A stretch of 64,000 nucleotides of DNA from assembly GCA_943789025.1 (NCBI GenBank), contig CALSSN010000019.1:1-64000 (forward strand). Direction: 5' to 3'. Of the stretch, positions 18,209-29,194 are shown one piece after another. The notes under the pieces were generated by a model. That model saw only the letters and a list, made by a program, of their open reading frames with translations. It made no database searches and had not been told where the DNA came from. Position numbers and translations under genes: made by a program. This DNA is from an uncultured Verrucomicrobiales bacterium. Its GTDB lineage: Bacteria; Verrucomicrobiota; Verrucomicrobiia; Verrucomicrobiales; DEV007. Numbering within the stretch: position 1 is the first letter of the stretch; each line of letters starts with the position of its first letter.

Positions 18209-19402
18209 ATGAAAGCTATTCTTGCCCTCGAAGACGGATTTCACTTTGAAGGCCAGGCCTTTGGTGCCGAAGCCTCTTCCTCCGGAGAGATTTGTTTCAA
18301 CACATCCATGACCGGATATCAGGAAGTGCTGACCGATCCCTCCTACTGTGGGCAGATTGTCAGCATGACTTATCCCTTGATTGGAAATTACGGAGTGAAC
18401 CCACTCGACAGTGAAAGCAGCCTCCCCCATGTGCGGGGTTTTGTGGTCGAGGAACTCTGCCGCACACCATCAAGCTGGAGAAGTTCCGAGTCGCTGGACG
18501 CGTATCTGAAACGCCATGGAATTCCAGGTATTGAAGGAATCGATACCCGTGCCTTGACGCGTCACCTTCGCGAGAAAGGAGCTATGCGGTCCCACCTCGC
18601 TCATGGGGATGCTCTGGAGCCCGCGGCAGTGATCCAGTCTGCCCGCGAGAGCAAGGGCATGGTAGGGATGGATTTCGTGCAGGAGGTAAGCACGGAAGAA
18701 AATTACGAATGGGATGCAACCGGCGAGGAGAGTGGAGAGTGGACGATCCCGAATCCATCGGATTCAGAAAGTAAAATTCGTGTCGATGGCTTGAACAATT
18801 ATCGGGATATCCCCGAGCCACGCTATGAGATTGTGGCATATGATTTTGGGATTAAGCGCAACATGCTGCGCCGACTTCGTCAAAACGGCTTTCGTGTCCA
18901 CGTGGTGAACAGTCGAACCCCTGCGGCCGAGGTTTTAAAGCTTGCTCCTGATGGAGTCTTTCTCTCGAATGGTCCTGGCGATCCTGCCGCGCTGGATTAC
19001 ATCCACGCGGAAGTTGCCCAACTTTTTGGGCAGGTGCCTGTCTTCGCAATTTGCCTCGGCCATCAGATACTCGGTCACGCCTTCGGCGGGAAGACATTCA
19101 AGCTGAAGTTTGGCCATCGCGGGGGAAATCAGCCGGTGAAGGACCTTCGCTCAGGGAGAGTGGCGATCACATCCCAGAACCACGGCTTTGCCATCGATCC
19201 TGATTCACTCCCGGATTCGGTCGAGGTGACGCATCTGAACTTGAATGACGGCACGGTCGAGGGAATGGCGCATAAGGAATTCCCTGTCTTCAGTGTCCAA
19301 TACCATCCCGAGGCGGCACCGGGTCCAAACGACGCATCTTACTTTTTTCAAGAATTTGCTAATCTCATTGATCGTGAGCGCGGAACCCGTAAAGTAATTT
19401 AG
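18209..19402 (+). CDS. carA: Carbamoyl-phosphate synthase small subunit
   Basis: Glutamine amidotransferase subunit that supplies ammonia to CarB for arginine and pyrimidine synthesis. The N-terminal CPSase domain has the usual EDGFHFEGQAFGA opening and STSMTGYQEVLTDPSY-type segment (FNTSMTGYQEVLTDPSYC). The class I GATase domain has NGPGDPAAL, the nucleophile Cys in VFAICLGHQILG, and the His-Glu pair in YHPEA. 397 aa is normal. Four bases after its stop the FHA-domain gene starts, so the two are probably co-transcribed. carB is not in the window. Confidence 0.96.
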   Translation: MKAILALEDGFHFEGQAFGAEASSSGEICFNTSMTGYQEVLTDPSYCGQIVSMTYPLIGNYGVNPLDSESSLPHVRGFVVEELCRTPSSWRSSESLDAYLKRHGIPGIEGIDTRALTRHLREKGAMRSHLAHGDALEPAAVIQSARESKGMVGMDFVQEVSTEENYEWDATGEESGEWTIPNPSDSESKIRVDGLNNYRDIPEPRYEIVAYDFGIKRNMLRRLRQNGFRVHVVNSRTPAAEVLKLAPDGVFLSNGPGDPAALDYIHAEVAQLFGQVPVFAICLGHQILGHAFGGKTFKLKFGHRGGNQPVKDLRSGRVAITSQNHGFAIDPDSLPDSVEVTHLNLNDGTVEGMAHKEFPVFSVQYHPEAAPGPNDASYFFQEFANLIDRERGTRKVI

Positions 19403-19406
19403 GATC

Positions 19407-21301
<1,895 letters not shown>

Positions 21302-21352
21302 GCCCTCAATGGAAAGAAGTTGTCACAGGCGATAACCTCCTCTGGAATTTTG

Positions 21353-22081
21353 ATGTTCAAGTCTGCAGAAGAAAAACCCGTTGATTTTCTGCCCCGCCAC
21401 GTCGCCATCATTATGGATGGTAATGGCCGATGGGCGAAGGAGCGTGGGTTGCCTCGCACGGAAGGGCACCGTGTTGGAGCCGAGTCCGTGCAGGAGGTGA
21501 TCGAGGGGGCCGTTGAACTCGGGATCGAATACATGACGCTCTACGCTTTTTCCTCGGAGAACTGGAAGCGCCCAGAAAGGGAGATCAACGCGCTGATGAA
21601 GCTTCTCATCCGCTTTCTCAAGGATAAGGAAAAAGAGCTTCTCGATCAGAATATCAAGCTGCAGGCGATAGGGCGGTTGCACCGGCTCTCCGAGAAGTGC
21701 CTGAAGCAGTTGCATCGGACGATCGAGGCGACTTCTCATTGCACGGGAACCACGTTGATTCTCGCCCTTTCCTACGGTGCACGGGAAGAAATCGTGGACG
21801 GAATTAAGAGCATTGTGCATCACGTACAGGAAGGGCATATCGATCCCGCAATGATCGACGAAGACATCGTCAGTAAGCACCTCTACACACGTTATTACCC
21901 TGATCCGGATATTCTGGTGCGCACATCGGGAGAGATGAGAATCTCGAATTTTCTACTTTGGCAGATCAGCTACTCGGAACTGATTGTTGTCGATAAGAAC
22001 TGGCCGGATTTTCGCAAGGAAGATTTGCTTCTTGCGGTCAAGGAGTTTGGAAGACGCAATCGGCGCTACGGTGGCATCTAG
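21353..22081 (+). CDS. uppS: Isoprenyl transferase (undecaprenyl diphosphate synthase)
   Basis: cis-Prenyltransferase making the C55 carrier lipid for peptidoglycan and other envelope glycans. The signature HVAIIMDGNGRWAKERGLPR with the catalytic Asp, the EGHRVGAE segment, FSSENWKRP and the C-terminal DPDILVRTSGEMRISNFLLWQ are all present. ATG 21353 is preferred, giving 242 aa; an in-frame TTG at 21320 would add 11 residues. The stop codon TAG lies inside a run of CTAG repeats. A carotenoid and undecaprenyl-dependent glycosylation supply is consistent with other genes in the window. Confidence 0.95.
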   Translation: MFKSAEEKPVDFLPRHVAIIMDGNGRWAKERGLPRTEGHRVGAESVQEVIEGAVELGIEYMTLYAFSSENWKRPEREINALMKLLIRFLKDKEKELLDQNIKLQAIGRLHRLSEKCLKQLHRTIEATSHCTGTTLILALSYGAREEIVDGIKSIVHHVQEGHIDPAMIDEDIVSKHLYTRYYPDPDILVRTSGEMRISNFLLWQISYSELIVVDKNWPDFRKEDLLLAVKEFGRRNRRYGGI

Positions 22082-22096
22082 CTAGCTAGCTAGCTA
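22078..22096. repeat. (CTAG)4 tetranucleotide repeat spanning the uppS stop codon
   Basis: CTAG is repeated four times and followed by CTA, starting in the last codon of uppS. The run is self-complementary and could fold or vary in length. A length change here would leave the uppS product nearly unchanged because TAG recurs. Confidence 0.9.
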
Positions 22097-22112
22097 CCCG
22101 TCTCGAAGAGAA

Positions 22113-24080
22113 TTAGTTCTGGACGAGCGGGGGCAGCGGCACTCCAATCGTGTCGGCGATGGCTCGTAAAAGCTCGGCCTCCTCGTTGGTCATGGTGCCA
22201 TCAATGATGGCAATCTTGACACATGCCATGAGGAGGCCTCGTTTAATTTTCGGGCTGGCTAGGTTGAAGTGATCGAGTGCGGTGTCGATCTGATCGAGTC
22301 CGCAGGATGATGCGGGTAAAAAGGTTGCTTCGATTCCGGGGTTGTTTCGCAGAGCTTCTGCGCCGTGGGCGAAGGCTTCAGTGGCTTGGTTTGGGCTGGG
22401 GGAACCAACTCCTGCCATGGAACTAAGCAGGATGGAGGCGTCGTCGGAATATTGGCGGGTGGTGGTGGGTTGCCGTAGCCGAGGAACTGGTGACCCCGAG
22501 AAGGTGGGGTCGAGGTGGCGGGTAAGCACTTTCTGAAGGGCAAATTCATAAAGATCTACCTGTCCGTCGCAGCGGATAAGTGTCTCGGTGAGCTTCCTGA
22601 AGCGTTCGTATTCGCTGGGGTTGATCCGGCGCAGTGTGGGAATGGCGATATCGATGAGTGCCAGCTTTCTTCCCGAGTGGAGGTTTTTGAACTCGCCAGC
22701 GAGTCGCTTTACTTCTTCGCCTGTGGTGGTGTCGACGCCAAGCTTAAGTGCGCGGAGTTCGTCCGTTTTGGTGCTTTTGTCTGAGGCAATGAGAAGAGCG
22801 AGAACCACTGCCTGCGCCCCTCCCGGGTGCTGCAGGTTCTCCAGCCACTCCTCAGGGAATGTTTGGTGCAGCAGGTGTGCTTCCTCGACCTCCTTGTGCA
22901 CCGGGCCTTCGAAGCCTCGCAGGATGGCAGCTTCTCCATGCAGTCCACTCGTCAGAGCGGCAGGTGCAATGTTCGCAGGGAGAGGCGGAGGCGAGCCCTT
23001 GGTGCTTGGTTTCCATCCTTGTGAGATCTGATGGATCGGCACCGTGGGGAAGACCCCATCCCAATTGGGATCGATTTTGCGGATTCGGACATCAAGGGGT
23101 GGGTGGCTGGCCAGAATGCTGGAGAACCCTGAAGCAAGGCCATTGGCAAAAAACATGTGACTGGCCTCTTCAGCTTTCGGGCTGGTAAGGAGGGATCCCT
23201 CGGCGACACCGCCAATTTTTTTGAGGGCACCTCCGATCCCTTTCGGATTGCGAGTAAACTGGACGGCGGAGGCGTCGGCGAGAAACTCCCGTTGTCTGGA
23301 AAGTGCTGCTTTGATGATGCGGGCAAAGATGACCCCGATATAGCCGATGACGTAGAGCGAGATGCCGATGATAGCCAGAGCGGAGCCGGCGCCAATTCCC
23401 TCGCGTCCACTGCTCCTGCCGGTAAACCAGCCGACGCGCAGGAGAATCTGCCCGAGCAGAGCGAGAAGAAGAATGCCAAAGAGCAGGCTTGTGATGCGCA
23501 GGTTGAGTCGCATATCGCCATTCAGAATATGACTGAATTCATGAGCTATCACCCCTTGGAGCTCATCGCGATTGAGCGTGCGGATACACCCGCGGGTTAC
23601 TCCGATGACGGCATCTCCCGGCGTCTTCCCAGCGGCAAAGGCATTGATCGATTCGTCTTCAAGAACGAAGACCTCCGGCACAGGACAGCCTGAAGCGATC
23701 GCCATCTCGGTGACAATATTGAGGAGTTGGCGCTCATCGAAGTCCGAGGTGGCAGGATCGACGGGACGGCCACCCAAGTCTCGGGCGATCGCCCCACCCC
23801 CGCGCATGAGTTGCAGGGTTTTGAATCCGCTGCCACAGAGGACGATGGCCAGGGTAAAAAATGAAACAACTCCGAATCGCCCCGCATTCCAGATTTCGAC
23901 GCTGCCCGATGAGGCCCCTGGTCCACGCCCGTGAGAGCGTGGATCCTCGGGAGTCGCCCCTGCGATGAAGGTTGTTGCCGCATAAAGCACCAGGATGATA
24001 CCAACGATCGCCAGCGAAAAATAGAGGAGGAGCAACCGGCTTCTGCGCCGGGCATCCTCCTGGCTCTGGAAGAAGTCCAT
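22113..24080 (-). CDS. M48-family membrane zinc metalloprotease (HtpX-like) with TerB-like C-terminal region
   Basis: Membrane-embedded peptidase, probably in envelope protein quality control. Two N-terminal membrane helices precede the catalytic HEFSH zinc motif (about residue 175 from ATG 24080), with the third ligand region in REFLADASAVQFTRN. Two more hydrophobic segments lie between. The C-terminal approximately 350 residues are soluble; the last 60 (MACVKIAIIDGTMTNEEAELLRAIADTIG) look like a TerB-type helical domain. ATG 24080 is chosen because it follows the LemA gene by 31 bases. It forms a pair with LemA, a common pairing for these proteases. Confidence 0.9.
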   Translation of the reverse strand: MDFFQSQEDARRRSRLLLLYFSLAIVGIILVLYAATTFIAGATPEDPRSHGRGPGASSGSVEIWNAGRFGVVSFFTLAIVLCGSGFKTLQLMRGGGAIARDLGGRPVDPATSDFDERQLLNIVTEMAIASGCPVPEVFVLEDESINAFAAGKTPGDAVIGVTRGCIRTLNRDELQGVIAHEFSHILNGDMRLNLRITSLLFGILLLALLGQILLRVGWFTGRSSGREGIGAGSALAIIGISLYVIGYIGVIFARIIKAALSRQREFLADASAVQFTRNPKGIGGALKKIGGVAEGSLLTSPKAEEASHMFFANGLASGFSSILASHPPLDVRIRKIDPNWDGVFPTVPIHQISQGWKPSTKGSPPPLPANIAPAALTSGLHGEAAILRGFEGPVHKEVEEAHLLHQTFPEEWLENLQHPGGAQAVVLALLIASDKSTKTDELRALKLGVDTTTGEEVKRLAGEFKNLHSGRKLALIDIAIPTLRRINPSEYERFRKLTETLIRCDGQVDLYEFALQKVLTRHLDPTFSGSPVPRLRQPTTTRQYSDDASILLSSMAGVGSPSPNQATEAFAHGAEALRNNPGIEATFLPASSCGLDQIDTALDHFNLASPKIKRGLLMACVKIAIIDGTMTNEEAELLRAIADTIGVPLPPLVQN

Positions 24081-24111
24081 TCTGGAGCTTGGGTCAGCAG
24101 TCGAGGGAAGA

Positions 24112-24723
24112 TCAGTCGAATTTGACTTCCACGTTTTCCCGAACGGCTTCATCCTCGACCTCAAAGAGTGTCGCGGGAGCGAAATTCATGATATTCGCGA
24201 TGACACTGCTCGGGAACATTTCACGCTTGTTGTTGTAAGTAGTCACAGCGTCGTTGTAGGCCTGCCGGGAGAAGCTGATTTTGTTTTCTGTTGAGCTGAG
24301 CTCCTCGCTGAGTTGCATCATGTTCGCGTTCGACTTGAGATCAGGGTATCCCTCCTGGAGAGCGAAGAGTCGTCCCAGTGTTGCGCCGAGCCCTGATTCA
24401 GCGCTGGCCAGCGCCTGGACTGAGGCGGCATCGGAGAGGTCAGCTGCCGAGCGTGCGCTGGTGGCTGCGCTCCTGGCGGTGACGACTGCCTCTAGGGTGT
24501 CGCGCTCATGCTTCATGAAGGATTTCGCAGTCTCAACCAGATTGGGAATCAGGTCGTGGCGTCGTTTCAGTTGTACGTCGATCTGAGCGAAGGCGTTTTT
24601 AAAGCGGTTTCGCAGAGTGATCAGTGAGTTGTAGATCCCGATTCCCCAGAGAACGGCAAAGACGAGAATGACGACTGGGATTGCGATAAGGCCAATGATG
24701 GTTTCCAGTAAGGCAAGGGTCAT
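24112..24723 (-). CDS. lemA: LemA family protein
   Basis: One N-terminal membrane helix (about residues 5-27) followed by the long helical LemA domain, with the conserved NSLITLRNRFKNAFAQIDVQ and KRRHDLIPNLVETAK blocks. 203 aa is normal. The function of the family is poorly defined, but LemA genes are often next to M48 peptidases, as here, and the two probably act together at the membrane. First gene of a two-gene minus-strand operon. Confidence 0.93.
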   Translation of the reverse strand: MTLALLETIIGLIAIPVVILVFAVLWGIGIYNSLITLRNRFKNAFAQIDVQLKRRHDLIPNLVETAKSFMKHERDTLEAVVTARSAATSARSAADLSDAASVQALASAESGLGATLGRLFALQEGYPDLKSNANMMQLSEELSSTENKISFSRQAYNDAVTTYNNKREMFPSSVIANIMNFAPATLFEVEDEAVRENVEVKFD

Positions 24724-24844
24724 GGTTTGTTATTGGTTGGGTGGATGTTTGGAACGGTTATGCTAGATCGAAACGAGGCCTGCTCCCACTACAAAGAGCT
24801 CTTTCTTTTGTAGTAACTCCGTCTGTTTTTTGAAATTGCCTGGC

Positions 24845-25810
24845 ATGCAAAATGACTTTGACTGCGCCCTTGAGGTAGCTGCGACTCCCCTCAGGCGAAC
24901 GCAGACAGAGATTCTTCAGTTGAATGTCGGGAAGCTCTGTAATCTTACCTGCCTTCACTGTCATGTAAATGCAGGTCCGGGGAAAAAGGAAATTGTCGGG
25001 AGTGAAACGGTTGATAAAATCCTGCGATGGATGGAGAGGACAAAAATCTCCACCCTGGATCTTACCGGAGGTACGCCTGAGATGGCGCCTGATTTCCGGC
25101 GCCTAATTACGACGGTTCGGGGTTTCGCCCATCCTCGAAAAATTATCGATCGCCTCAATGCTACGATCATCAACGAGCCCGGATACGAATGGGTGGTAGA
25201 GTTTCTCGCCGAGCATGAAGTGGAGGTCGTTGCCTCCATGCCATGTTATCGGCCGGATAACGTGAATGCGCAGCGTGGAGAGGGAGTTTTTGACTCCAGT
25301 ATCTCCGGATTCCAAAAGCTCAATGAAGTTGGATACGGCAGAAATTCCAAGCTCAGGCTGAACTTTGTTTACAATCCGAACGGCGCTTTTCTACCAGGTT
25401 CACAGGAGGAACTGCGAGAGGACTATCGGCGCGAGATGAAACTGCATTTTGGCATCGACTTTCATGACCTTTATTGCATCACGAATATGCCAATAGCGCG
25501 TTTTGCTGCCTACCTGAAGCGGAACAATCAGCTCCACAGCTACATGCAGCTTCTCAAAGATTCGTTTAACCCTGCCACGGTGAGTGGCCTGATGTGTCGG
25601 AATACGATCAATGTAAGCTGGACAGGGGAGGTCTACGACTGTGACTTCAACCAGATGATGGAATTGAGACCGGGAAGAGCAGGGGAAGGCAAGCTGCACA
25701 TCTGGGATGTTGATCCAGAGGCTTTCCTGGAGATGCCGATACGCACGGGAGAGCACTGTTTTGGCTGCACCGCAGGTCACGGAAGCTCGTGCGGAGGTGC
25801 TCTTGAGTGA
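24845..25810 (+). CDS. arsS: ArsS-like radical SAM protein (arsenosugar biosynthesis family)
   Basis: Radical SAM enzyme with the cluster motif CNLTCLHCH (CX3CX2C, about residue 33) and the DLTGGTPEM substrate/SAM segment. The C-terminal approximately 130 residues form the DUF3641 part that characterises ArsS, including the Cys-rich end HCFGCTAGHGSSCGG. ArsS joins the adenosyl group of SAM to dimethylarsenite on the route to arsenosugars. ATG 24845 begins at MQNDFDC; a TTG five codons earlier is possible. No arsenic methyltransferase or ars operon is visible in the window, so pathway assignment rests on the family. Confidence 0.88.
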   Translation: MQNDFDCALEVAATPLRRTQTEILQLNVGKLCNLTCLHCHVNAGPGKKEIVGSETVDKILRWMERTKISTLDLTGGTPEMAPDFRRLITTVRGFAHPRKIIDRLNATIINEPGYEWVVEFLAEHEVEVVASMPCYRPDNVNAQRGEGVFDSSISGFQKLNEVGYGRNSKLRLNFVYNPNGAFLPGSQEELREDYRREMKLHFGIDFHDLYCITNMPIARFAAYLKRNNQLHSYMQLLKDSFNPATVSGLMCRNTINVSWTGEVYDCDFNQMMELRPGRAGEGKLHIWDVDPEAFLEMPIRTGEHCFGCTAGHGSSCGGALE

Positions 25811-25861
25811 AGGCAGGGGCTTGAAGTGGTTGGCTGCTCCTGACGATTACTGATCTCTGCT

Positions 25862-25901
25862 CAGGAGAGACCATGACTGCAGCAGGAGAGACCATGACTG
25901 C
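25862..25901. repeat. Two 19-bp direct repeats beside tRNA-Ser
   Basis: The 19-base word CAGGAGAGACCATGACTGC occurs at 25862-25880 and 25883-25901, 15 bases from the 3' end of the tRNA gene. It could be a remnant of an insertion, but there is no integrase nearby. Confidence 0.75.
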
Positions 25902-25915
25902 CGGATCGTAAGAGA

Positions 25916-26005
<90 letters not shown>

Positions 26006-26105
26006 TGAAATCTTTATCTGATGAATCAGCAGGCTATAAAAGCAGAGGCGCGGATCATCGTCAACACCAAGCACGCCAGAAAGAGAAGAAGGGTTGTGGT
26101 TCGGG

Positions 26106-27182
26106 CTAAGGTTTCTTGATCGGTTTGCCCGGGCTGTCTGTTTCTTCAGGTGATTTGGGGTTTCGATTGGAATTGCCTTGATCCGTGTTCAAAGCACGCG
26201 TTTCGGGTGCGTGCTGTTCAGGGATTCGGAAGATCTTGCGGGTGTAGGGGCAACGGACTGCGATACCGGGAGCCAGTCCCTCCACACTGACGAGTTGGTG
26301 TTTTTGCGCGAAGGGGCTGTAAACGAAACCCGGTTTGTTGGGAATGTTTTTCCCATAGGGAGGTAGACTCTCCGGAGTTTTTGTGGCGAAAGGCTTGTCG
26401 GGGATCTTTGCAGAAGGAGTCTCGGAGGGTGCCTTGATTTCGGTTCTTTTCGCAAGAGAGCTGCTTTCCGCTTTTTTGGAAAGAGCAGGATGGGCTCGAG
26501 AGGAGGGGATGGCAGGAAGGAGCTGCAATTTTTTTGTCGCAGGCTTCTTAGGCTCGGGCTTCTTAGGCAGTCCGCTGACTCTAGCGCCCGAAGCCGTAGT
26601 TTTTTCCCGGATCGTTGGGCGCTGGGTTTTGGGCCGAACGCCGGTGGCTTCTGGTGAACTTTTTAAAGACGAAGCAAGCTTCTTGCTTACTTTCGGTAGT
26701 CTCATGCGGGTCTGGTTCTGCGAAGAATTCTGTGCGACCGCTTCTGCTGGGATGACGAAGATTTTTTTGCTGTAAGGGCAGCGTATCTGGCTATGCATAG
26801 GAAAGCCTCTGACATCAATGATTCGCGGCGGAGTGGTGAAAGGGCTGAAGGCATACCCTCGTCTATGCTTGCCCGGCACCAAGAGTCCTGTGGGATGTCT
26901 CCCGATATTTTTCGGAGGAATCGAGATCGGATCCTTTTGCGCCTCAAGCGATCGTTTGCCGTGATAAGACAGTTGTCTGCTCGGAGATTTTCCTCCGGCA
27001 GCGCTCTTTTCGCTAAGATGCTGATGATGTGTAGCGCGGATGACGGGAATGAGCCCACATTCCCGGATTGGTTGCCAGGGTTCTCGGGGTGGGGTGCTGC
27101 AACAAGTCAGCTGCAGGAGAAGCAGAAAGCTGCCAGAACGAATGCAAAAACAACGAAGAGCAGAGTAGTTGAACAGTGTCAT
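26106..27182 (-). CDS. Putative lipoprotein with a duplicated CPY-x2-K-x-F-x-IP module
   Basis: 358 aa, no named family recognised. The N-terminus has a hydrophobic segment ending LLQLTCC, compatible with a lipobox. Two similar modules are separated by a Lys/Pro/Ser-rich linker. Module 1 (about residues 102-150) is VPGKHRRGYAFSPF then IRCPYSKKIFVIP. Module 2 (about residues 285-335) is KPGFVYSPF then VRCPYTRKIFRIP. Shared positions are G-Y/F-x-SPF, a V-x-G turn, RCPY and K-x-F-x-IP. The basic, low-complexity linker suggests an extended, surface-tethered protein. It is divergent from the exosortase-linked operon and may belong with envelope biogenesis, but that is only positional. Confidence 0.65.
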   Translation of the reverse strand: MTLFNYSALRCFCIRSGSFLLLLQLTCCSTPPREPWQPIRECGLIPVIRATHHQHLSEKSAAGGKSPSRQLSYHGKRSLEAQKDPISIPPKNIGRHPTGLLVPGKHRRGYAFSPFTTPPRIIDVRGFPMHSQIRCPYSKKIFVIPAEAVAQNSSQNQTRMRLPKVSKKLASSLKSSPEATGVRPKTQRPTIREKTTASGARVSGLPKKPEPKKPATKKLQLLPAIPSSRAHPALSKKAESSSLAKRTEIKAPSETPSAKIPDKPFATKTPESLPPYGKNIPNKPGFVYSPFAQKHQLVSVEGLAPGIAVRCPYTRKIFRIPEQHAPETRALNTDQGNSNRNPKSPEETDSPGKPIKKP

Positions 27183-27429
27183 GACGGCATCAAGGTGATT
27201 GGTTCGACATCTTTTCAGAGAAGAAAATATCCCGATTCACTTTGAATGACGAGAAAAGATTTCATATGGTGACTTTTGTCGCTCAGGTTCTGCTTTGAGA
27301 AGGAAGTCAGAGATCATTACTGTCCTGGGGGTGACAGATAAGCGGGAGTTTTTTCTGGAAATTATAAAGGGAGTCACTAGATTGATTTCGGATGATTGAT
27401 TTAAAGGTTGATCACTACCCGTCGAAATA

Positions 27430-29154
27430 ATGAACGGAAATGTTATCGGACGCCTGTGCCTGGTCGTGATAGGGTTGTATTTATCGTCGTTTTTGACCTT
27501 CCAAGTTCTGACAGATTACCGAAACAATCTTTCCAGCCTTTTTAAGCACCTTGCAGTTGGTGGTTTGATCCTTGGCTTTATTACGCCGCGGATGGGAATT
27601 TATGTGCTGCTTATCGTCTGTGGCTATCAGGATCTTCTTAAACGATGCCTGCTTTTTTTCGGGCAGGCTTATTTCGTGGATGTCATCACAGTTTTGAGTA
27701 TAGCCCCCCTTCTTTTCGCCGGAATTTGTGGCGGGATTGTTTTTGCGCGAACACGATCTGGCCAGTTTTTCGATAAGAAAGAATCAAAACTTTTATGCTT
27801 GGCTATAGTCATGATCTCGGTTGGAGTGCTTATGAGTGCTGTTAGCTCTGGTTCACTGAAATCTGCTGTTGTGGCGGGGTCTAGCTTCTTTGCATACATC
27901 CCGATGATAGTGTTTTCTGGGATCCTTTTTCCCACGTTGCGAGACCAGCGCGCCTACATCCGAGCCGCTCTTCTCATCTTCATTCCCGTGGCACTCTATG
28001 TTTTCAAGCAGGCATTTTTCGGGTTCAGCAACTTTGAGATTGCGTATATGAAATCGGGTCTCACGGTGATCTCCGAGGGGCTGCTAGGAGGCCCCGTTCG
28101 ACCCTTTTCAACAATGAGTTCGCCTCATTCGTTGGGAATTGTTCTCGCTATGCTTTTCAGTTTCAGCATTTACATGGCTCTCTCAAGTAACAGATTGCGC
28201 GTATTGTATTGGGCTCTTGCCTTCCTTTATGCAGGTGCTTTGATTCCCGGATTCGGGCGTACGCATTGGGCGATGGCTTTGATGATGCCACTGTGCTTTT
28301 TTGCTTTTCGGAGCCGTGGTCTTACCCGCGGTCTCTACGCGATGGCGGTGTCTGGTCTGGTCCTCCTGATTGCCGCATCGGGCTGGTTAAGGGAGGATGA
28401 CAATCTCTTTAAATTTTCGGTCGGCCAGGAATCGAACAATGAATGGGTGAGAGCTGTAGGAACTTCTGGAACCATGGGGGATCGTGTCAATGGGTTCTAT
28501 GATTGGTCACGGAACCCGGAAAAGTGGACGCTTTTTGGAGAAAAGAAAAATGACGCGGCCGGCATTCAGACTCATGATATGCTTGGATCGTTTCTTAAAA
28601 AGTATGGGGTAACAGGCTTTTTGGGAATTTTAAGTTTTACCGCTTATGGCCTTTTCTTGACGCATCGCGGGGTCCTGCGTCTTCGCGATCCTGGCAAGCG
28701 ACTTTTATGTATCTGTTATCTGAGTATTATTTTTAGCACGTTATTCACTGGTGCAGGCTCGGGTATGCACATTCATATGTTTCCAGTCAGCTATCTTTTC
28801 TGGTTTGCCGTAGGCGGGCTGGTAGCGGTTTTGAGTAAGAGCAGGGTAACGAAAAAGGGCGAGGCGACGGTGGCGGGGCAGCAAGAAAACTCAGTTTTTG
28901 CTCGAGCAGGAGGCGCGTTGGTAAGGGGTCGAGGAGACGGGCGTTCGTCTCTGCTTGGGCATGCAGATTTTTGCAAGCCTGATCAAGAGCGAGGCGTGCC
29001 CTTTCGGGGAGTTCGGGGAATTCCGTTTCGAGCATCAGGAAAGATGTTTGCGGTCGGGGAGGAAGGGGCAGATAGGCCCTCGTCTCGATTAACCTCCTCA
29101 TTTGGTAACGGGAAAAGCACACTTTCTTCACCTTCTCCAATGGGCCACGAGTGA
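27430..29154 (+). CDS. O-antigen ligase/polymerase-like membrane protein
   Basis: 574 aa with about ten membrane helices and a large periplasmic loop (about residues 330-400) in the position typical for the Wzy/WaaL (O-antigen ligase) superfamily. Within it GRTHWAMAL and an HDMLGSFLKKYG segment (cf. the usual H-N-x-(Y/L) motif) are visible. Such proteins are regular members of exosortase loci, where they assemble exopolysaccharide. The last 105 residues after LSKSRVTKKG are hydrophilic, Gly/Arg-rich and unlike the family, possibly a frameshift artefact. Exosortase and EpsI-like genes follow on the same strand. Confidence 0.82.
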   Translation: MNGNVIGRLCLVVIGLYLSSFLTFQVLTDYRNNLSSLFKHLAVGGLILGFITPRMGIYVLLIVCGYQDLLKRCLLFFGQAYFVDVITVLSIAPLLFAGICGGIVFARTRSGQFFDKKESKLLCLAIVMISVGVLMSAVSSGSLKSAVVAGSSFFAYIPMIVFSGILFPTLRDQRAYIRAALLIFIPVALYVFKQAFFGFSNFEIAYMKSGLTVISEGLLGGPVRPFSTMSSPHSLGIVLAMLFSFSIYMALSSNRLRVLYWALAFLYAGALIPGFGRTHWAMALMMPLCFFAFRSRGLTRGLYAMAVSGLVLLIAASGWLREDDNLFKFSVGQESNNEWVRAVGTSGTMGDRVNGFYDWSRNPEKWTLFGEKKNDAAGIQTHDMLGSFLKKYGVTGFLGILSFTAYGLFLTHRGVLRLRDPGKRLLCICYLSIIFSTLFTGAGSGMHIHMFPVSYLFWFAVGGLVAVLSKSRVTKKGEATVAGQQENSVFARAGGALVRGRGDGRSSLLGHADFCKPDQERGVPFRGVRGIPFRASGKMFAVGEEGADRPSSRLTSSFGNGKSTLSSPSPMGHE

Positions 29155-29194
29155 GTGCGACAGTTTGAGAATATCTGGTGGCAGAAAAGTTTTG

